Shown: piece after piece, positions 26,229 through 35,897 of the stretch
How the letters are laid out: each line of letters opens with the position of its first letter
Numbering within the stretch: the stretch's first letter is position 1
Origin: Fimbriimonadales bacterium
GTDB taxonomy: Bacteria > Armatimonadota > Fimbriimonadia > Fimbriimonadales > ATM1
Assembly: GCA_035559795.1 (NCBI GenBank)
Contig: DATMAR010000009.1
Coordinates: 178,600 to 242,599, forward strand
Reading direction: 5' to 3'
Length of the DNA stretch: 64,000 nt
Made by a program: the position numbers and the translations under genes
The notes under the pieces: generated by a model
Seen by the model: only the letters and a program-made list of their open reading frames with translations
Database searches by the model: none
Told to the model about the DNA's origin: nothing

Positions 26229-27122
26229 TCACGATGCAGAAGGTTGTAGGTTATTCTCTATACGGTTGCAAATTTCCTCTACTGTCCCTTCGGCATCTAT
26301 CCAAATCAAGTTAGGCTCCTTGCGAAGCCAAGTCATCTGTCTCTTAGCATACTGGGAAATTTGATTAATTATGCTATTTACTGCCTCTTCGAGAGACATT
26401 TTTTTATGAATTACTCTTAGAAGTTCTCTATAGCCATGAGCGCGCATCGCTGGCCAGGAAGCATCAGCACCTAATTCGCTCAAGGCTTTTACCTCTTCCA
26501 GCCAACCTGCTTCTAACATTCGATGCACCCGCTCCGAAATCCTTTTGCGCAAGATTTCGCGAGGAACTAAGAGCCCGAATTTTCTCTTTTCTGCTTTCCA
26601 TTCCGTTCTTTGCATAGAGACTTTAGGCATTTTCTTTCTTTCGATGTATCTCAGGAAATGCGCTGGGTTTCTTATGAAGGATTCCGAAAGCCCTTCGAGC
26701 GAGATTCCTTCCCGTTCTGCCAATTTTTTAGGACCCACTTCTTCCCATGCTTTTCTTAGAATTTCTCGGAGTTCTGGATTCGCAGGCTTTTGAATTTCTT
26801 CGTACTCTTCGAATAAAGCGCGGATGTAAAGACCCGTTCCGCCAGTAACGATGCAGTGTTTTCCTTCGTTTGCATAACGCTCACAGAGAGGGCGAGCCAT
26901 TTCGAGGAACTTCCCGACGGAAAAGGGTTCCCAAGGTTCGAGAATGTCGAGAAGTTCGTAGCGTTTTTTGTTTTTGGGTTTCGCCGTACCGATATCGAGC
27001 CCTTTATAGATTTGAAAAGCATCGGCGTTGACGATAGCGGCGTCTAATCTCTCTGCGAGAGATTCCGCTACGTCGGTTTTTCCACTCGTGGTCGGACCCA
27101 TTATGGCGATGGCGAAAGGCAT
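26229..27122 (-). CDS. miaA: tRNA dimethylallyltransferase
   Basis: 297 residues from ATG 27122; an upstream TTG would add 14 poorly conserved residues. It transfers the dimethylallyl group to A37 of tRNAs reading UNN codons. The P-loop GPTTSGKTDVAESLAERL is right at the start. Family motifs ADAFQIYKGLDIGTAKP, VTGGTGLYIRALFE and the C-terminal MRAHGYRELLRVIHK and YAKRQMTWLRKEP are intact. It is first of the miaA-hfq-dapF operon. Confidence 0.95.
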   Translation of the reverse strand: MPFAIAIMGPTTSGKTDVAESLAERLDAAIVNADAFQIYKGLDIGTAKPKNKKRYELLDILEPWEPFSVGKFLEMARPLCERYANEGKHCIVTGGTGLYIRALFEEYEEIQKPANPELREILRKAWEEVGPKKLAEREGISLEGLSESFIRNPAHFLRYIERKKMPKVSMQRTEWKAEKRKFGLLVPREILRKRISERVHRMLEAGWLEEVKALSELGADASWPAMRAHGYRELLRVIHKKMSLEEAVNSIINQISQYAKRQMTWLRKEPNLIWIDAEGTVEEICNRIENNLQPSAS

Positions 27123-27317
27123 TGTCGTTAATATTAACGTTATTTTCTTCGGCTGAAACGCCAAGAAATAAATTGGAGAAATCCAAGGAAGCGATAAAGA
27201 TAACCGCTTGTTGGGATTTCAGAGAGAACCCTGAATAGCCCCCCCGGTTACCGACTTCCTAATTCTTCTCCGAATCGAGTGAGAAATTTCCGAGGATTAG
27301 CGTGTAAAATCCCACCC

Positions 27318-28394
27318 ATGAATTCGATGAAGAGAACAACATTATACCCTGAACATGTGCGGTTAGGTGCGAAGATAGTCGAATTTGCCGGTTGGGAGAT
27401 GCCGATTCAGTACACCAGCGTGGTTGCGGAATGCAAAAGCGTACGAGAACGCGCGGGCATGTTCGACGTTTCTCATATGGGTCGCCTTACTTTTCGTGGG
27501 GATAGGGTGCTGGAATTTTTGGAATGGATAACCGCGAACGATGTGAGCAAGTTGACGAATGGAGGCTCTCAATACTCTCTACTTTGTTACGAAAACGGAA
27601 CATGCGTAGACGATATTATCGTATATCGTATCAACGAGAATCTGTTCCGCATGGTAGTCAACGCAGCGAACCACGATAAGGATTTGGAATGGATAAAATC
27701 TCACAACACTTACGGAGTGGCAATCGAGGACGAGACGATGCAAACGGCGATGATAGCCGTGCAAGGACCTAAAGCCTGCGAGATAACACAATCTTTGAGC
27801 AAAGACAACGTTTTGGCTATCGAGCGTTTTCATTCTTCTGAATGCAACGTAGCAGGCGCGAATTCTTTTATCGCGCGAACCGGTTATACGGGAGAGGATG
27901 GCTTCGAGTTGGTAGTTCCCAGCCAAGAATCGGTGAAGGTTTGGCAAGCGTTATTAGAGAAAAATGTCGTTCCATGCGGTCTTGCTGCAAGGGATGTGCT
28001 TAGGGTCGAAGCCGGATTGCCACTTTATGGGCATGAATTGAGCGACCAAATTTCACCGATCGAAGCAGGTCTCGGATGGGTAGTCTCGAAAACGAAGAAG
28101 TTCATCGGCTCGGATGCCATCGAGCGGATGCGCAAAGAAGGTACACGACGTAAACTCGTTGGCATTTTGATGGACGGGAGGATGGTGCCTCGGGAAGGTT
28201 ATCCTGTGTTTTGTAATGGCAAAGAAATCGGGAAAATGAGCAGTGGTGTATATTCGCCGACTCTCGAGCGCGGAATCGGTTTCGCGTTTGTTTCTTCGGA
28301 ATATGCGGAAGAAGGTTTGCGGTGTGAAGTCTTAATTCGCGATAAAGGCTTTCCGGCAACGGTAGTTTCGAAGAGATTTTTGAAAAAGAAATAG
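27318..28394 (+). CDS. gcvT: Aminomethyltransferase (glycine cleavage T protein)
   Basis: 358 residues from ATG 27318 (ATG 27327 also possible). It releases ammonia and forms methylene-tetrahydrofolate from the aminomethylated H protein. Visible family segments are LYPEHVRLGAKIVEFAGWEMPIQY (two conserved blocks), GMFDVSHMGRLTF, ANDVSKLTNGGSQYSLL, RTGYTGEDGFEL and LAARDVLRVEAGLPLYGHEL. The gcvH, gcvP genes are not in the window. Short-chain relatives such as YgfZ lack the last motifs, so gcvT is favoured. Confidence 0.93.
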   Translation: MNSMKRTTLYPEHVRLGAKIVEFAGWEMPIQYTSVVAECKSVRERAGMFDVSHMGRLTFRGDRVLEFLEWITANDVSKLTNGGSQYSLLCYENGTCVDDIIVYRINENLFRMVVNAANHDKDLEWIKSHNTYGVAIEDETMQTAMIAVQGPKACEITQSLSKDNVLAIERFHSSECNVAGANSFIARTGYTGEDGFELVVPSQESVKVWQALLEKNVVPCGLAARDVLRVEAGLPLYGHELSDQISPIEAGLGWVVSKTKKFIGSDAIERMRKEGTRRKLVGILMDGRMVPREGYPVFCNGKEIGKMSSGVYSPTLERGIGFAFVSSEYAEEGLRCEVLIRDKGFPATVVSKRFLKKK

Positions 28395-28419
28395 AAATAA
28401 AGGAGGTAGTATCTCGAAG

Positions 28420-30975
28420 ATGAAATTACTTGGTAAAAAGGGTTCTGGTTCTTTTGTTCGCATTTTAATTTCGATTTTTTTACTTTCTTCTTCGCTTTCT
28501 GTTTTCGCAGAGCCGAACGTAGAGGAGCTATTACAGAATTTTCATTTTCGTTCCGTTGGACCTGCTGCGAGTGGGGGGCGTGTAGTAGATATCGAGGTGC
28601 ATCCCTCGAAACCGTATACGATTTACCTCGCTTCGGCATCCGGCGGTATCTGGAAATCCGAAAACAACGGCACGACTTGGACGCCGATATTCGACAATCA
28701 AGGGACGATTTCTATCGGAGACATTGCGATTGCACCTACCAACCCGGACATTATTTGGGTCGGAACGGGAGAACACAATAATCAGCGAAGTGTCCTTTGG
28801 GGGGATGGGGTTTACAAATCGGAAGATGGAGGAAAGACTTGGCAGAACATGGGTTTTCGGGACAGTCTGCATATTGGTCGCATCGTGGTGGATTCGAAAA
28901 ATCCAAACGTCGTTTATGTCGCCGTGTCTGGATGGCTTTTTCGAGCAGGGGGGGAGCGCGGAGTTTATAAAACGACAGACGGGGGGAAAACCTGGAACTT
29001 GGTTTTAAAACCAGAGAACGATACAACCGGCTTTATCGATATCGCGCAAGACCCGAAAGATAACCGCGTACTATATGCCGCAGCCTACGACCGTTTGCGA
29101 AGGCCATGGCATTTTCGCGAAACGGGAGCTGGTTCTGCTCTTTATAAAACAACGGATGCTGGCAAAACTTGGAAAAAGTTGACGAACGGATTGCCCACAG
29201 GCGAAATCGGTCGAATCGGAGTTGTCGTTTCGCCGACTGACACCAAGATAGTCTATGCAGTCATCGAAAATCCTGCTCCTCGTACAGGGACAACGGTTTA
29301 CCGTTCGGAGAATGGCGGACTGACCTGGAAAAAGATGAACGACAGATCGCTTACAGGAAGTTATTATTACGGACAAATCCGTGTTGACCCGAAAAACCCA
29401 CAACGAGTATTCGTGTTGGCAACGAGGCTTCATAAAAGCGAAGACGGAGGAAAAACATTCGAGACGATTGCGCGTGGAGTTCATGTAGATTTCCATGCAA
29501 TGTGGATTGACCCGAATGACACCGATAGGATTCTGTTGGGATGCGATGGCGGGTTCTACATGAGTTACGATGGAGGAAATACTTGGGATTTCGTAAACAA
29601 TTTACCGATTGTGCAGTTTTATGCAATCGGTGTGGATATGGCGAATCCTTATAACATCGTGGGGGGGACGCAGGATAATGGCGTTTGGCTAGGTCCTTCT
29701 CGCACTCGTTCCGGTGGGGGAATTACGAATCGGCATTGGAGCAACATTTATGGGGGGGATGGCATGTATTCCGTCCCAGACCCGGAAGATCCATATACGA
29801 TTTATACGTCTTCCCAATTCGGAAATGTCGTGAGGATTGACATGAAGCGTCGTGACGTTAGGAACATTCGTCCGCGAGAAAGCGGATTGCGTTATAACTG
29901 GATGACGCCGTTTTTGACGTCTCCGCACAATCCTCGTGTTCTGTATTTGGGCGCTCAGAAAGTATTCCGCTCGTATGACCAAGGGGATAACTGGCATGCG
30001 ATTAGTCCGGATTTGACGACGAACGATGCCGAAAAAATAAAAGGCAATGTTCCTCATTGCACGATAACCACAATCGATGAATCTCCCAAACAAGCAGGTG
30101 TGATTTGGGTGGGAACGGATGACGGAAATCTCTGGGTAACGCGCGATAATGGTGCAAGTTGGACGAAAGTGAATGACAATTTGCCCGCTGATGCTCCGAA
30201 GGGCTATTGGGTTAGTCGTGTCGTCGCTTCGGCTCATGAAGAAGGAACGGCATATGTCGCCATAACAGGTTTCCGCGAAGAAGATTTTCGTCCGTTTTTA
30301 TACAAAACGACGGACTTCGGAAAAACGTTTACTTCGATTTCTAATGGCTTGCCGAACGAACCGATATCCGTCGTAAAGGAAGATAAGCTCAACCCGAAAT
30401 TGCTCGTAGTCGGCACGGATTTAGGATGCTACATCAGCATTGATGGTGGACAAAGCTGGCACAAAATGAAAAATGGCTTGCCGACGATTGCAGTTCACGA
30501 CATCGTAATTCATCCGCGGGACGGAGATTTAATTTTGGGAACGCATGGCAGAGGAATCTTTATTTGTAATATTCAAGTCCTTAGACAATACACGGATGAC
30601 GTAAAAGGAAAACCATTTCATTTATTCGATCCAGGCGCTGTGTTGAATATGCAACCTGTTTTCGAGATGTCGGATGGTTTTCGAGGACAGCGCGTGTTTC
30701 TTGCTCCGAATCCAGAACCGGGGACGAAAATTGCTTACTACATCAAAGAACCTATTTCAGAAGAGCCTATCCTTCAAGTCACGGACGTTGCTGGAAATGT
30801 CGTCGCCGAGTGGAAAGGTGAAAAATCAGCAGGAATTCACTTTTTTTCTTGGGATTTACGCACTCAAAAAACAGAACGACCGCGTCCGCTTCCTTCCGGT
30901 AGTTATCTTGTTCAATTGAAAGTAGGAGATAAAACGGAGAAGAAGGTTTTAAAAATTACGGACTGGGAACCGTAA
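28420..30975 (+). CDS. Secreted Asp-box (BNR/sortilin-like) beta-propeller protein with FlgD-like C-terminus
   Basis: 851 residues. A signal peptide (IFLLSSSLSVFAEP) leads a protein with about ten Asp-box motifs of the form S/T-x-D-x-G-x-T-W (SENNGTTW, SEDGGKTW, TTDGGKTW, TTDAGKTW, SENGGLTW, SYDGGNTW, TRDNGASW, SIDGGQSW). This indicates one or two VPS10/xyloglucanase-like propellers. A C-terminal Ig-like domain of about 100 residues (IAYYIKEPISEEPILQVTD, PLPSGSYLVQLKVGDK) resembles the FlgD type. AAAGGAGG supports the start. The exact role is unknown; glycan binding or hydrolysis is possible. Confidence 0.85.
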   Translation: MKLLGKKGSGSFVRILISIFLLSSSLSVFAEPNVEELLQNFHFRSVGPAASGGRVVDIEVHPSKPYTIYLASASGGIWKSENNGTTWTPIFDNQGTISIGDIAIAPTNPDIIWVGTGEHNNQRSVLWGDGVYKSEDGGKTWQNMGFRDSLHIGRIVVDSKNPNVVYVAVSGWLFRAGGERGVYKTTDGGKTWNLVLKPENDTTGFIDIAQDPKDNRVLYAAAYDRLRRPWHFRETGAGSALYKTTDAGKTWKKLTNGLPTGEIGRIGVVVSPTDTKIVYAVIENPAPRTGTTVYRSENGGLTWKKMNDRSLTGSYYYGQIRVDPKNPQRVFVLATRLHKSEDGGKTFETIARGVHVDFHAMWIDPNDTDRILLGCDGGFYMSYDGGNTWDFVNNLPIVQFYAIGVDMANPYNIVGGTQDNGVWLGPSRTRSGGGITNRHWSNIYGGDGMYSVPDPEDPYTIYTSSQFGNVVRIDMKRRDVRNIRPRESGLRYNWMTPFLTSPHNPRVLYLGAQKVFRSYDQGDNWHAISPDLTTNDAEKIKGNVPHCTITTIDESPKQAGVIWVGTDDGNLWVTRDNGASWTKVNDNLPADAPKGYWVSRVVASAHEEGTAYVAITGFREEDFRPFLYKTTDFGKTFTSISNGLPNEPISVVKEDKLNPKLLVVGTDLGCYISIDGGQSWHKMKNGLPTIAVHDIVIHPRDGDLILGTHGRGIFICNIQVLRQYTDDVKGKPFHLFDPGAVLNMQPVFEMSDGFRGQRVFLAPNPEPGTKIAYYIKEPISEEPILQVTDVAGNVVAEWKGEKSAGIHFFSWDLRTQKTERPRPLPSGSYLVQLKVGDKTEKKVLKITDWEP

Positions 30976-30989
30976 TAGATTCCCAGTCC
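30960..30989 (+). terminator. Hairpin across the stop codon of the Asp-box gene
   Basis: GGACTGGGAA (30960-30969) pairs with TTCCCAGTCC (30980-30989), a perfect 10-bp stem whose loop holds the TAA stop. There is no T-run, so intrinsic termination is uncertain; it may protect the 3' end or separate convergent transcripts. Confidence 0.5.
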
Positions 30990-31015
30990 TCGTATCCCTC
31001 TACAAGCGACGTCGT

Positions 31016-32320
31016 TTACTTCGGCAAATCCATAGAGTCGGAGTGAATGTATGCGTAAAGTTCCTTGTCGGTGATTCCATCGAAGGAATATTGCGTTTTG
31101 AGTTCTCGAATCGCTCTCGCATAAGCGAATGCACATCCGACTTCCATGAAACTGCCAGTGTATGGGTCCCATTCCCCACGCTCAGAACCCTTCTTTTTCT
31201 CCTCGTCGAGAAGTTTTTGATAAAGTCTCGGGTTCCACAGGGGGCTGGTATCACCTTTAGTCCAAAGGTCTCGGAATCGAGAATCAATACCTTGATGGAT
31301 ATTTATCTCTTTGATGTTCCATTTTCCATCTTGGTCGGTAAATTCCTTACCCTTCTTCGCATATTTCTTGATCAACTCGAAGGGTGCGTTATAGAAATAA
31401 TCTTTGCGTATCGGAATGTCTTTTTTGTTGATTCCGAATTCCGTATGGTGGGGTGTCCAAGATTCTAATTGCCAAGGCGAAATATAGATGTTGATTCCGA
31501 ATTCCGGACCCCATCTCCAATAAGTATGGTTCGATGTTCCGTAAAACGGTTCACCCCAAATCGCCTTCGCTTGAACTACGAAAGAATCGAAATTCGCTTG
31601 GACGGATTGTTTGAGTTTTTCCGAACCCCATCCTCCAGACATGTCTACGTTATCGAAACTAAATCCGAGACTGAATACGAATTGCTGGAACGCTGGATCG
31701 AACAAATTCCAAAGACCGAACCCCCAACCTAAGTTATCCATTTCGGGTCCGTTCCAGCACTGCATGCGAACGCCGACAGGGAAGATGCTTCTCATATAGG
31801 CGATTTGGTTGAGAAGGAAATCACGAATAGTCGGGATGTTCAAACCGATTCCGATTGCGCAAATTCCTCCGCGCGTGTTGGAAAGAACGTTTCCGTCTAC
31901 AACCGAATAATAGTTCCAAAGCGCATTGAATTGGGTTTCGGTAACTAAACTCTCGACACCGGGATTGAAACATACACCCGATATCGTATACATGATGCCG
32001 TGTTCGAGGCACTCTTCGAATACAGCCGCTGCATGATAGATGTCGTATCCCTGGTCAGTTCCTCCGAGAGGGTCGTTAATTCTCGCTCGATTGAGTCCGA
32101 GACGTTTAAGAAACAATATTTGCCATAGGCGTTTTTTCAAAGATTTATCGAAGCACCAAGGAGCGACATCTGCACCAAAGCCTTGTACAGCAAAAATGGG
32201 ATCTGTTTCTGCCGAAGCATTAGCAGCGGCTGAGGCTTTGGTTGAAAGTAATTTTGGGAATGTTCCTGCGAGTGCAACTGCACCTGCAGTTTTAATAATG
32301 TCTCTACGACTAAGTTTCAT
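31016..32320 (-). CDS. Tat-exported protein, putative TIM-barrel glycosidase-like
   Basis: 434 residues from ATG 32320, supported by AGGAGG; a longer frame to 32371 puts 17 extra residues before the signal and is rejected. A Tat signal is clear (LSRRDIIKTAGAVALAGTF). The body has alternating strands and helices with Trp/Tyr/Asn-rich loops (FGADVAPWCFDKSLKKRL, LNRARINDPLGG, MQCWNGPEMDNLGWGFGLWN, GTSNHTYWRWGPEFGINIY), like GH5/GH30-type barrels, with possible acidic residue at GPEMDN. I cannot assign a family. Export through Tat suggests it folds with a cofactor before secretion. Confidence 0.6.
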   Translation of the reverse strand: MKLSRRDIIKTAGAVALAGTFPKLLSTKASAAANASAETDPIFAVQGFGADVAPWCFDKSLKKRLWQILFLKRLGLNRARINDPLGGTDQGYDIYHAAAVFEECLEHGIMYTISGVCFNPGVESLVTETQFNALWNYYSVVDGNVLSNTRGGICAIGIGLNIPTIRDFLLNQIAYMRSIFPVGVRMQCWNGPEMDNLGWGFGLWNLFDPAFQQFVFSLGFSFDNVDMSGGWGSEKLKQSVQANFDSFVVQAKAIWGEPFYGTSNHTYWRWGPEFGINIYISPWQLESWTPHHTEFGINKKDIPIRKDYFYNAPFELIKKYAKKGKEFTDQDGKWNIKEINIHQGIDSRFRDLWTKGDTSPLWNPRLYQKLLDEEKKKGSERGEWDPYTGSFMEVGCAFAYARAIRELKTQYSFDGITDKELYAYIHSDSMDLPK

Positions 32321-32474
32321 TTTTCCTCCTAAGTCCCTGGACTGTAACAATCTCCACAAGATCCTTTGCAAGGAACCGTAAGCAGTCCCTCAAAAGTAAC
32401 TCTTTACAGGCAGTTGTATTCCGTAACCAAAAAGCGATTCTACAGGTAAGGATGACAGCGTGTCAAGTGTCAAC

Positions 32475-32504
32475 AAAAAAAGCCGACCCTAATAAGGGTC
32501 GGCT
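32475..32504 (-). terminator. Terminator downstream of a small minus-strand gene
   Basis: On the minus strand, AGCCGACCC (32504-32496) pairs with GGGTCGGCT (32489-32481), loop TTATTA, followed by six T (32480-32475). It lies 57 bases beyond the stop of the 61-residue frame at 32561-32746 and is well placed to end that transcript. Confidence 0.85.
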
Positions 32505-32560
32505 TGGGGTTAGGGAGGGGGAGGTAATAAAAAAGTCTTTAACTTGTCATTTGTTTTTCG

Positions 32561-32746
32561 TTATTCATTCATCGTTGGTAATTCGAGCATAAATCGCGCG
32601 AAAAATATCCTTTTAGTAATATAGCTTTCGTCTTCGTGGGATACAGATTCTCGTCCTATAAGACGAGCAAAAAGTGTGCCAACGTTCGAAATTTGCTCTG
32701 AAATTTCTAATCCTGGTAATTTTGCGTAATACGAAAAATTTAACAT
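32561..32746 (-). CDS. Small protein of unknown function (61 aa)
   Basis: 61 residues (starts MLNFSYYAKLPGLEISEQ). No domain recognised; mixed helix/strand, no membrane segment. Support for its being real: AAGGAA five to six bases before the ATG and a strong terminator just downstream on the same strand, in an otherwise empty 540-base gap between two genes. Without homologs it remains tentative. Confidence 0.45.
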   Translation of the reverse strand: MLNFSYYAKLPGLEISEQISNVGTLFARLIGRESVSHEDESYITKRIFFARFMLELPTMNE

Positions 32747-32867
32747 TTAAAATTCCTTTCCCTCGAGTTGGCAATTCAAGATACATCTAACGCGGTGAGA
32801 ACGTTGCTTGTGAGAAGTTTTACTTTGGCAGGCACCTAAGTGACATCCACAACCCTCCGGAATTATA

Positions 32868-33833
32868 ATGGTCTACGTGAAACGTGAAGATTCTATCGAG
32901 AACGTGATTATCATGGGCTCAGGACCCGCTGGTTATACGGCTGCACTGTATGCCGCTCGGGCAAACCTCGAACCACTTCTTTTCACAGGACTTCAGCCCG
33001 GTGGGCAACTCATGCTCACGACCGAAGTCGAAAATTACCCTGGTTACCCCGAAGGGGTTTTGGGGCCAAAAATGATGGAAGACTTCCGAAGGCAGGCAGA
33101 ACGGTTCGGCACTCGAATCGTGGAGGCTGCCATTGCTCAGGTCGACCTTAGCCGACGACCTTTCAGAGTCTTTGCGGGGGATAAGGAATATTTTTCACGA
33201 ACCCTCATCATTGCCACGGGTGCGGAAGCGAAGTGGCTGGGTGTTCCGGGGGAGAAGGAATACGCAGGCTACGGGGTGAGCGCTTGTGCTACATGCGATG
33301 GATATTTCTTTCGAGATAAGGATGTGATCGTAGTAGGGGGGGGAGATACTGCGATGGAGGATGCTTTGTTCCTTACCCGATATTGCAAAAGAGTTACTGT
33401 CGTTCATCGAAGAGACGAATTGCGCGCTAGCAAAATCATGCAACAACGCGCATTTCAAAATGCAAAAATAGATTTCATTTGGAACACAGTAGTGGTCGAA
33501 ATCCTGGGCGAGGATGCTCCGAAAAAACACGTCGTAGCGGTGAGATTGAAAAACACTGTGGATGGTTCCGAAAAGGAGATGCCTATAGATGGAGTTTTCG
33601 TGGCGATTGGTCATCGTCCGAATAGCGAACTTTTTAAAGGCGTTTTGGAAATGGACGAATTGGGATATATCAAAACGCAACCTTGGAGAACGCTGACAAA
33701 TGTTCCCGGCGTATTCGCTTGCGGAGATGTGATGGACCGAGTTTATCGTCAAGCCGTCACCGCCGCAGGCACAGGATGTATGGCGGCGATAGATGCTGAA
33801 CGTTTTTTGGAAGCGGAAGAGCATCATAAATAA
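32868..33833 (+). CDS. trxB: Thioredoxin reductase
   Basis: 321 residues, FAD- and NADPH-dependent, reduces thioredoxin. FAD-binding GSGPAGYTAALYAARANL at 17-34, the redox-active CATC (C140, C143) in SACATCDGYFF, the NADPH-binding VGGGDTAMEDALFL and the C-terminal FACGDVMDRVYRQAVTAAGTGCMAAIDAE are all intact. Its partner TrxA is 10 kb away. The downstream gene starts inside its last 41 bases. Confidence 0.95.
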   Translation: MVYVKREDSIENVIIMGSGPAGYTAALYAARANLEPLLFTGLQPGGQLMLTTEVENYPGYPEGVLGPKMMEDFRRQAERFGTRIVEAAIAQVDLSRRPFRVFAGDKEYFSRTLIIATGAEAKWLGVPGEKEYAGYGVSACATCDGYFFRDKDVIVVGGGDTAMEDALFLTRYCKRVTVVHRRDELRASKIMQQRAFQNAKIDFIWNTVVVEILGEDAPKKHVVAVRLKNTVDGSEKEMPIDGVFVAIGHRPNSELFKGVLEMDELGYIKTQPWRTLTNVPGVFACGDVMDRVYRQAVTAAGTGCMAAIDAERFLEAEEHHK

Positions 33834-35880
33834 AACTAAACTAACAATTGCTTTCTTTCTGACATGTCTGATATGTCTAACGTGTTTTAGTTGTTTTAAG
33901 GCATATCGTAAACCCGAACTTGCAAAGCAGGAGGAATATCGGTTTCATCGCAGCGCTGAACCCTGGAGGCTTATCAGTAATCAGCCATTCGAGATTCCTG
34001 CATATTTAGGCAATCGTTGGTTCGGTATTCGCCTCGCTTCGAATGGCTCCGGTTTTGATGAAAACTTTGATGAAAAAACGGAACCTCTGCCTTGCTTTTA
34101 TTTGCAAAAAGATATCCTTTGCAGAATTCCTAATATCGCACAGTTCTTATTTTGGGCGGACGGAGAAATTTTAACGCCATCGAAAACGTCGTCGTATCTC
34201 TCAATTCTCGATATGCGCAGTGGGCTTTTTACCATCCAATGGAAGCAGAAATTGGGAAACGATAAGAACGTCTCCGTGAAAATAGAGAACGTTTGTAATC
34301 CTATTCGACCGGAGATCGCTCAGCGTGTGTTGATCACCGCAGATGAGCCAATTGAAATTCGTCTTTGGAATGGATTTAAAGGGATGGAGTATTCGATAAA
34401 ACGGAGCGAAAACTCGAAAACCGAGAATTACGAAGGGCGAATCAAACTCGTTCCGGTTTCAGATGGGGAAAAGAAAGCACTTACACAAAATTTTTTATAT
34501 TTTGTTCGAGAATGTAGATTTTCACAAAATGGGATTACTACGAAGGAAGAAACAGGTGGAACTCTTTCGAGCAGTGAGGAACCAGTTCGAGAATTCGTAT
34601 TCGAAAGCGTTACGAAATTGAGTGAAACTCCAATTGCAGAAAGTGGTGATTCTTTCGAAGAGGTATACGCTCGAGCGAAGGAGTGGTGGGAAAAAAGATG
34701 GAAAACGGACATCGAAATCGAGGGTTCTCCGGAAGACCAAAAAGCCGTTCGCACTTTTTTGTTTTATTTATATATGAGCGCAAACGAAAAACTCCCACCG
34801 ATGGGATTGAGTTCGGAGAAATATCGCGGTCATCGTTTTTGGGATGCCGAGGCTTGGATGCTGCCGGTTTATGTTTGGATCTTTCCAGATATCGCAAAGA
34901 AAGCGACACGATGGAGATTGAATGCGATACGAAAATCGCAGATTGTTCCTTGGGAGCAAGGAGCGGGGGGGCTGGACCTTACTCCCCCAGAATTCAAAAA
35001 CGCGCTGCACGTCGCAGGATGGGTGTGGTGGTGGATGGAACGAGCAAGAGCATTCGATTTTCTCGATGAAGAAGAATGTTTTTACGTTCGCTCCATCGTC
35101 GGGGAACAGTTTCTTCGACATGCTAGCCATTTCGATTCGAAAACGGAGATTCGCTCAGTGAGGGGTCCCGACGAGGCACGTGAACGAAATAACGATTTGA
35201 TAACGAACTTACTCGCAAAAAGCGTTTGGCACGAACTTTCTATGGATGATCGAATCCCCCGAGAACAGCGTTATCTTTATAAGCAATACTCTACGACGAT
35301 AAAAATACCTGCACTCGCTAATGGCATTCCCGCCACCTATGACAACGACCATCTGCGCAGTTATCAACAAACGACTGCGCTCTTAGCCCTTTTTCCCCTC
35401 GAATGGAATTTTTCTCGTGAGATAAAAATTCGAATGTTCGACCTTTACAAAAACAAAATCAGCCCAATTGGTCCAGCGATGAGCGATAGTATTCATGCGA
35501 CCATTGCAGCACGCTTGAATCGTCCTGAGGAGGCTTATGCGTTCTGGAAAGCCTCTTGGAAACCTTTTCTCCGCGAGCCGAATGCGCTTTTCAGCGAAAG
35601 AAGAAACACGAACGAAACAACCTTTCTAACCGGAGCAGCGGGATGTCTCCAGGCGGTGATTTATGGTTTTTTAGGGATTCGGCTCGAAAAGGGGAAGGGA
35701 GAAGTGAATGCACCCTCGAAAGTTTTGGCAAATGGTTATAGAATTTCTATCGAGCCTTGCCTTCCTGCATCTTGGAAGAGCATAACGTTCCATAATGTTC
35801 CTATATCAGGAGGGTATGTAACGATTCGTGCGTCGCGTAAAGGCGTTGAAATCTATGAGACGGAAAAAACTAAAAGATAA
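33793..35880 (+). CDS. Lipoprotein, GH65-like (alpha/alpha)6-barrel glycosidase
   Basis: 695 residues. The N-terminus has a hydrophobic segment and lipobox-like LTCFSC. The catalytic barrel matches family 65 acid trehalase/kojibiose phosphorylase-like proteins and the glucosylgalactosyl-hydroxylysine glucosidase group: GLSSEKYRGHRFWDAEAWMLP (two halves, HRFWDAEAWM is the core), IVPWEQGAGG, IRSVRGPDEARERNNDL, YDNDHLRSYQQTTALLALFPLEW and GPAMSDSIHATIAARL. The first 300 residues form the N-terminal beta-sandwich. It starts inside trxB (41-base overlap) as the only ATG in frame. Substrate unknown. Confidence 0.82.
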   Translation: MLNVFWKRKSIINKTKLTIAFFLTCLICLTCFSCFKAYRKPELAKQEEYRFHRSAEPWRLISNQPFEIPAYLGNRWFGIRLASNGSGFDENFDEKTEPLPCFYLQKDILCRIPNIAQFLFWADGEILTPSKTSSYLSILDMRSGLFTIQWKQKLGNDKNVSVKIENVCNPIRPEIAQRVLITADEPIEIRLWNGFKGMEYSIKRSENSKTENYEGRIKLVPVSDGEKKALTQNFLYFVRECRFSQNGITTKEETGGTLSSSEEPVREFVFESVTKLSETPIAESGDSFEEVYARAKEWWEKRWKTDIEIEGSPEDQKAVRTFLFYLYMSANEKLPPMGLSSEKYRGHRFWDAEAWMLPVYVWIFPDIAKKATRWRLNAIRKSQIVPWEQGAGGLDLTPPEFKNALHVAGWVWWWMERARAFDFLDEEECFYVRSIVGEQFLRHASHFDSKTEIRSVRGPDEARERNNDLITNLLAKSVWHELSMDDRIPREQRYLYKQYSTTIKIPALANGIPATYDNDHLRSYQQTTALLALFPLEWNFSREIKIRMFDLYKNKISPIGPAMSDSIHATIAARLNRPEEAYAFWKASWKPFLREPNALFSERRNTNETTFLTGAAGCLQAVIYGFLGIRLEKGKGEVNAPSKVLANGYRISIEPCLPASWKSITFHNVPISGGYVTIRASRKGVEIYETEKTKR

Positions 35881-35897
35881 TATGGAGGTAAATGACC

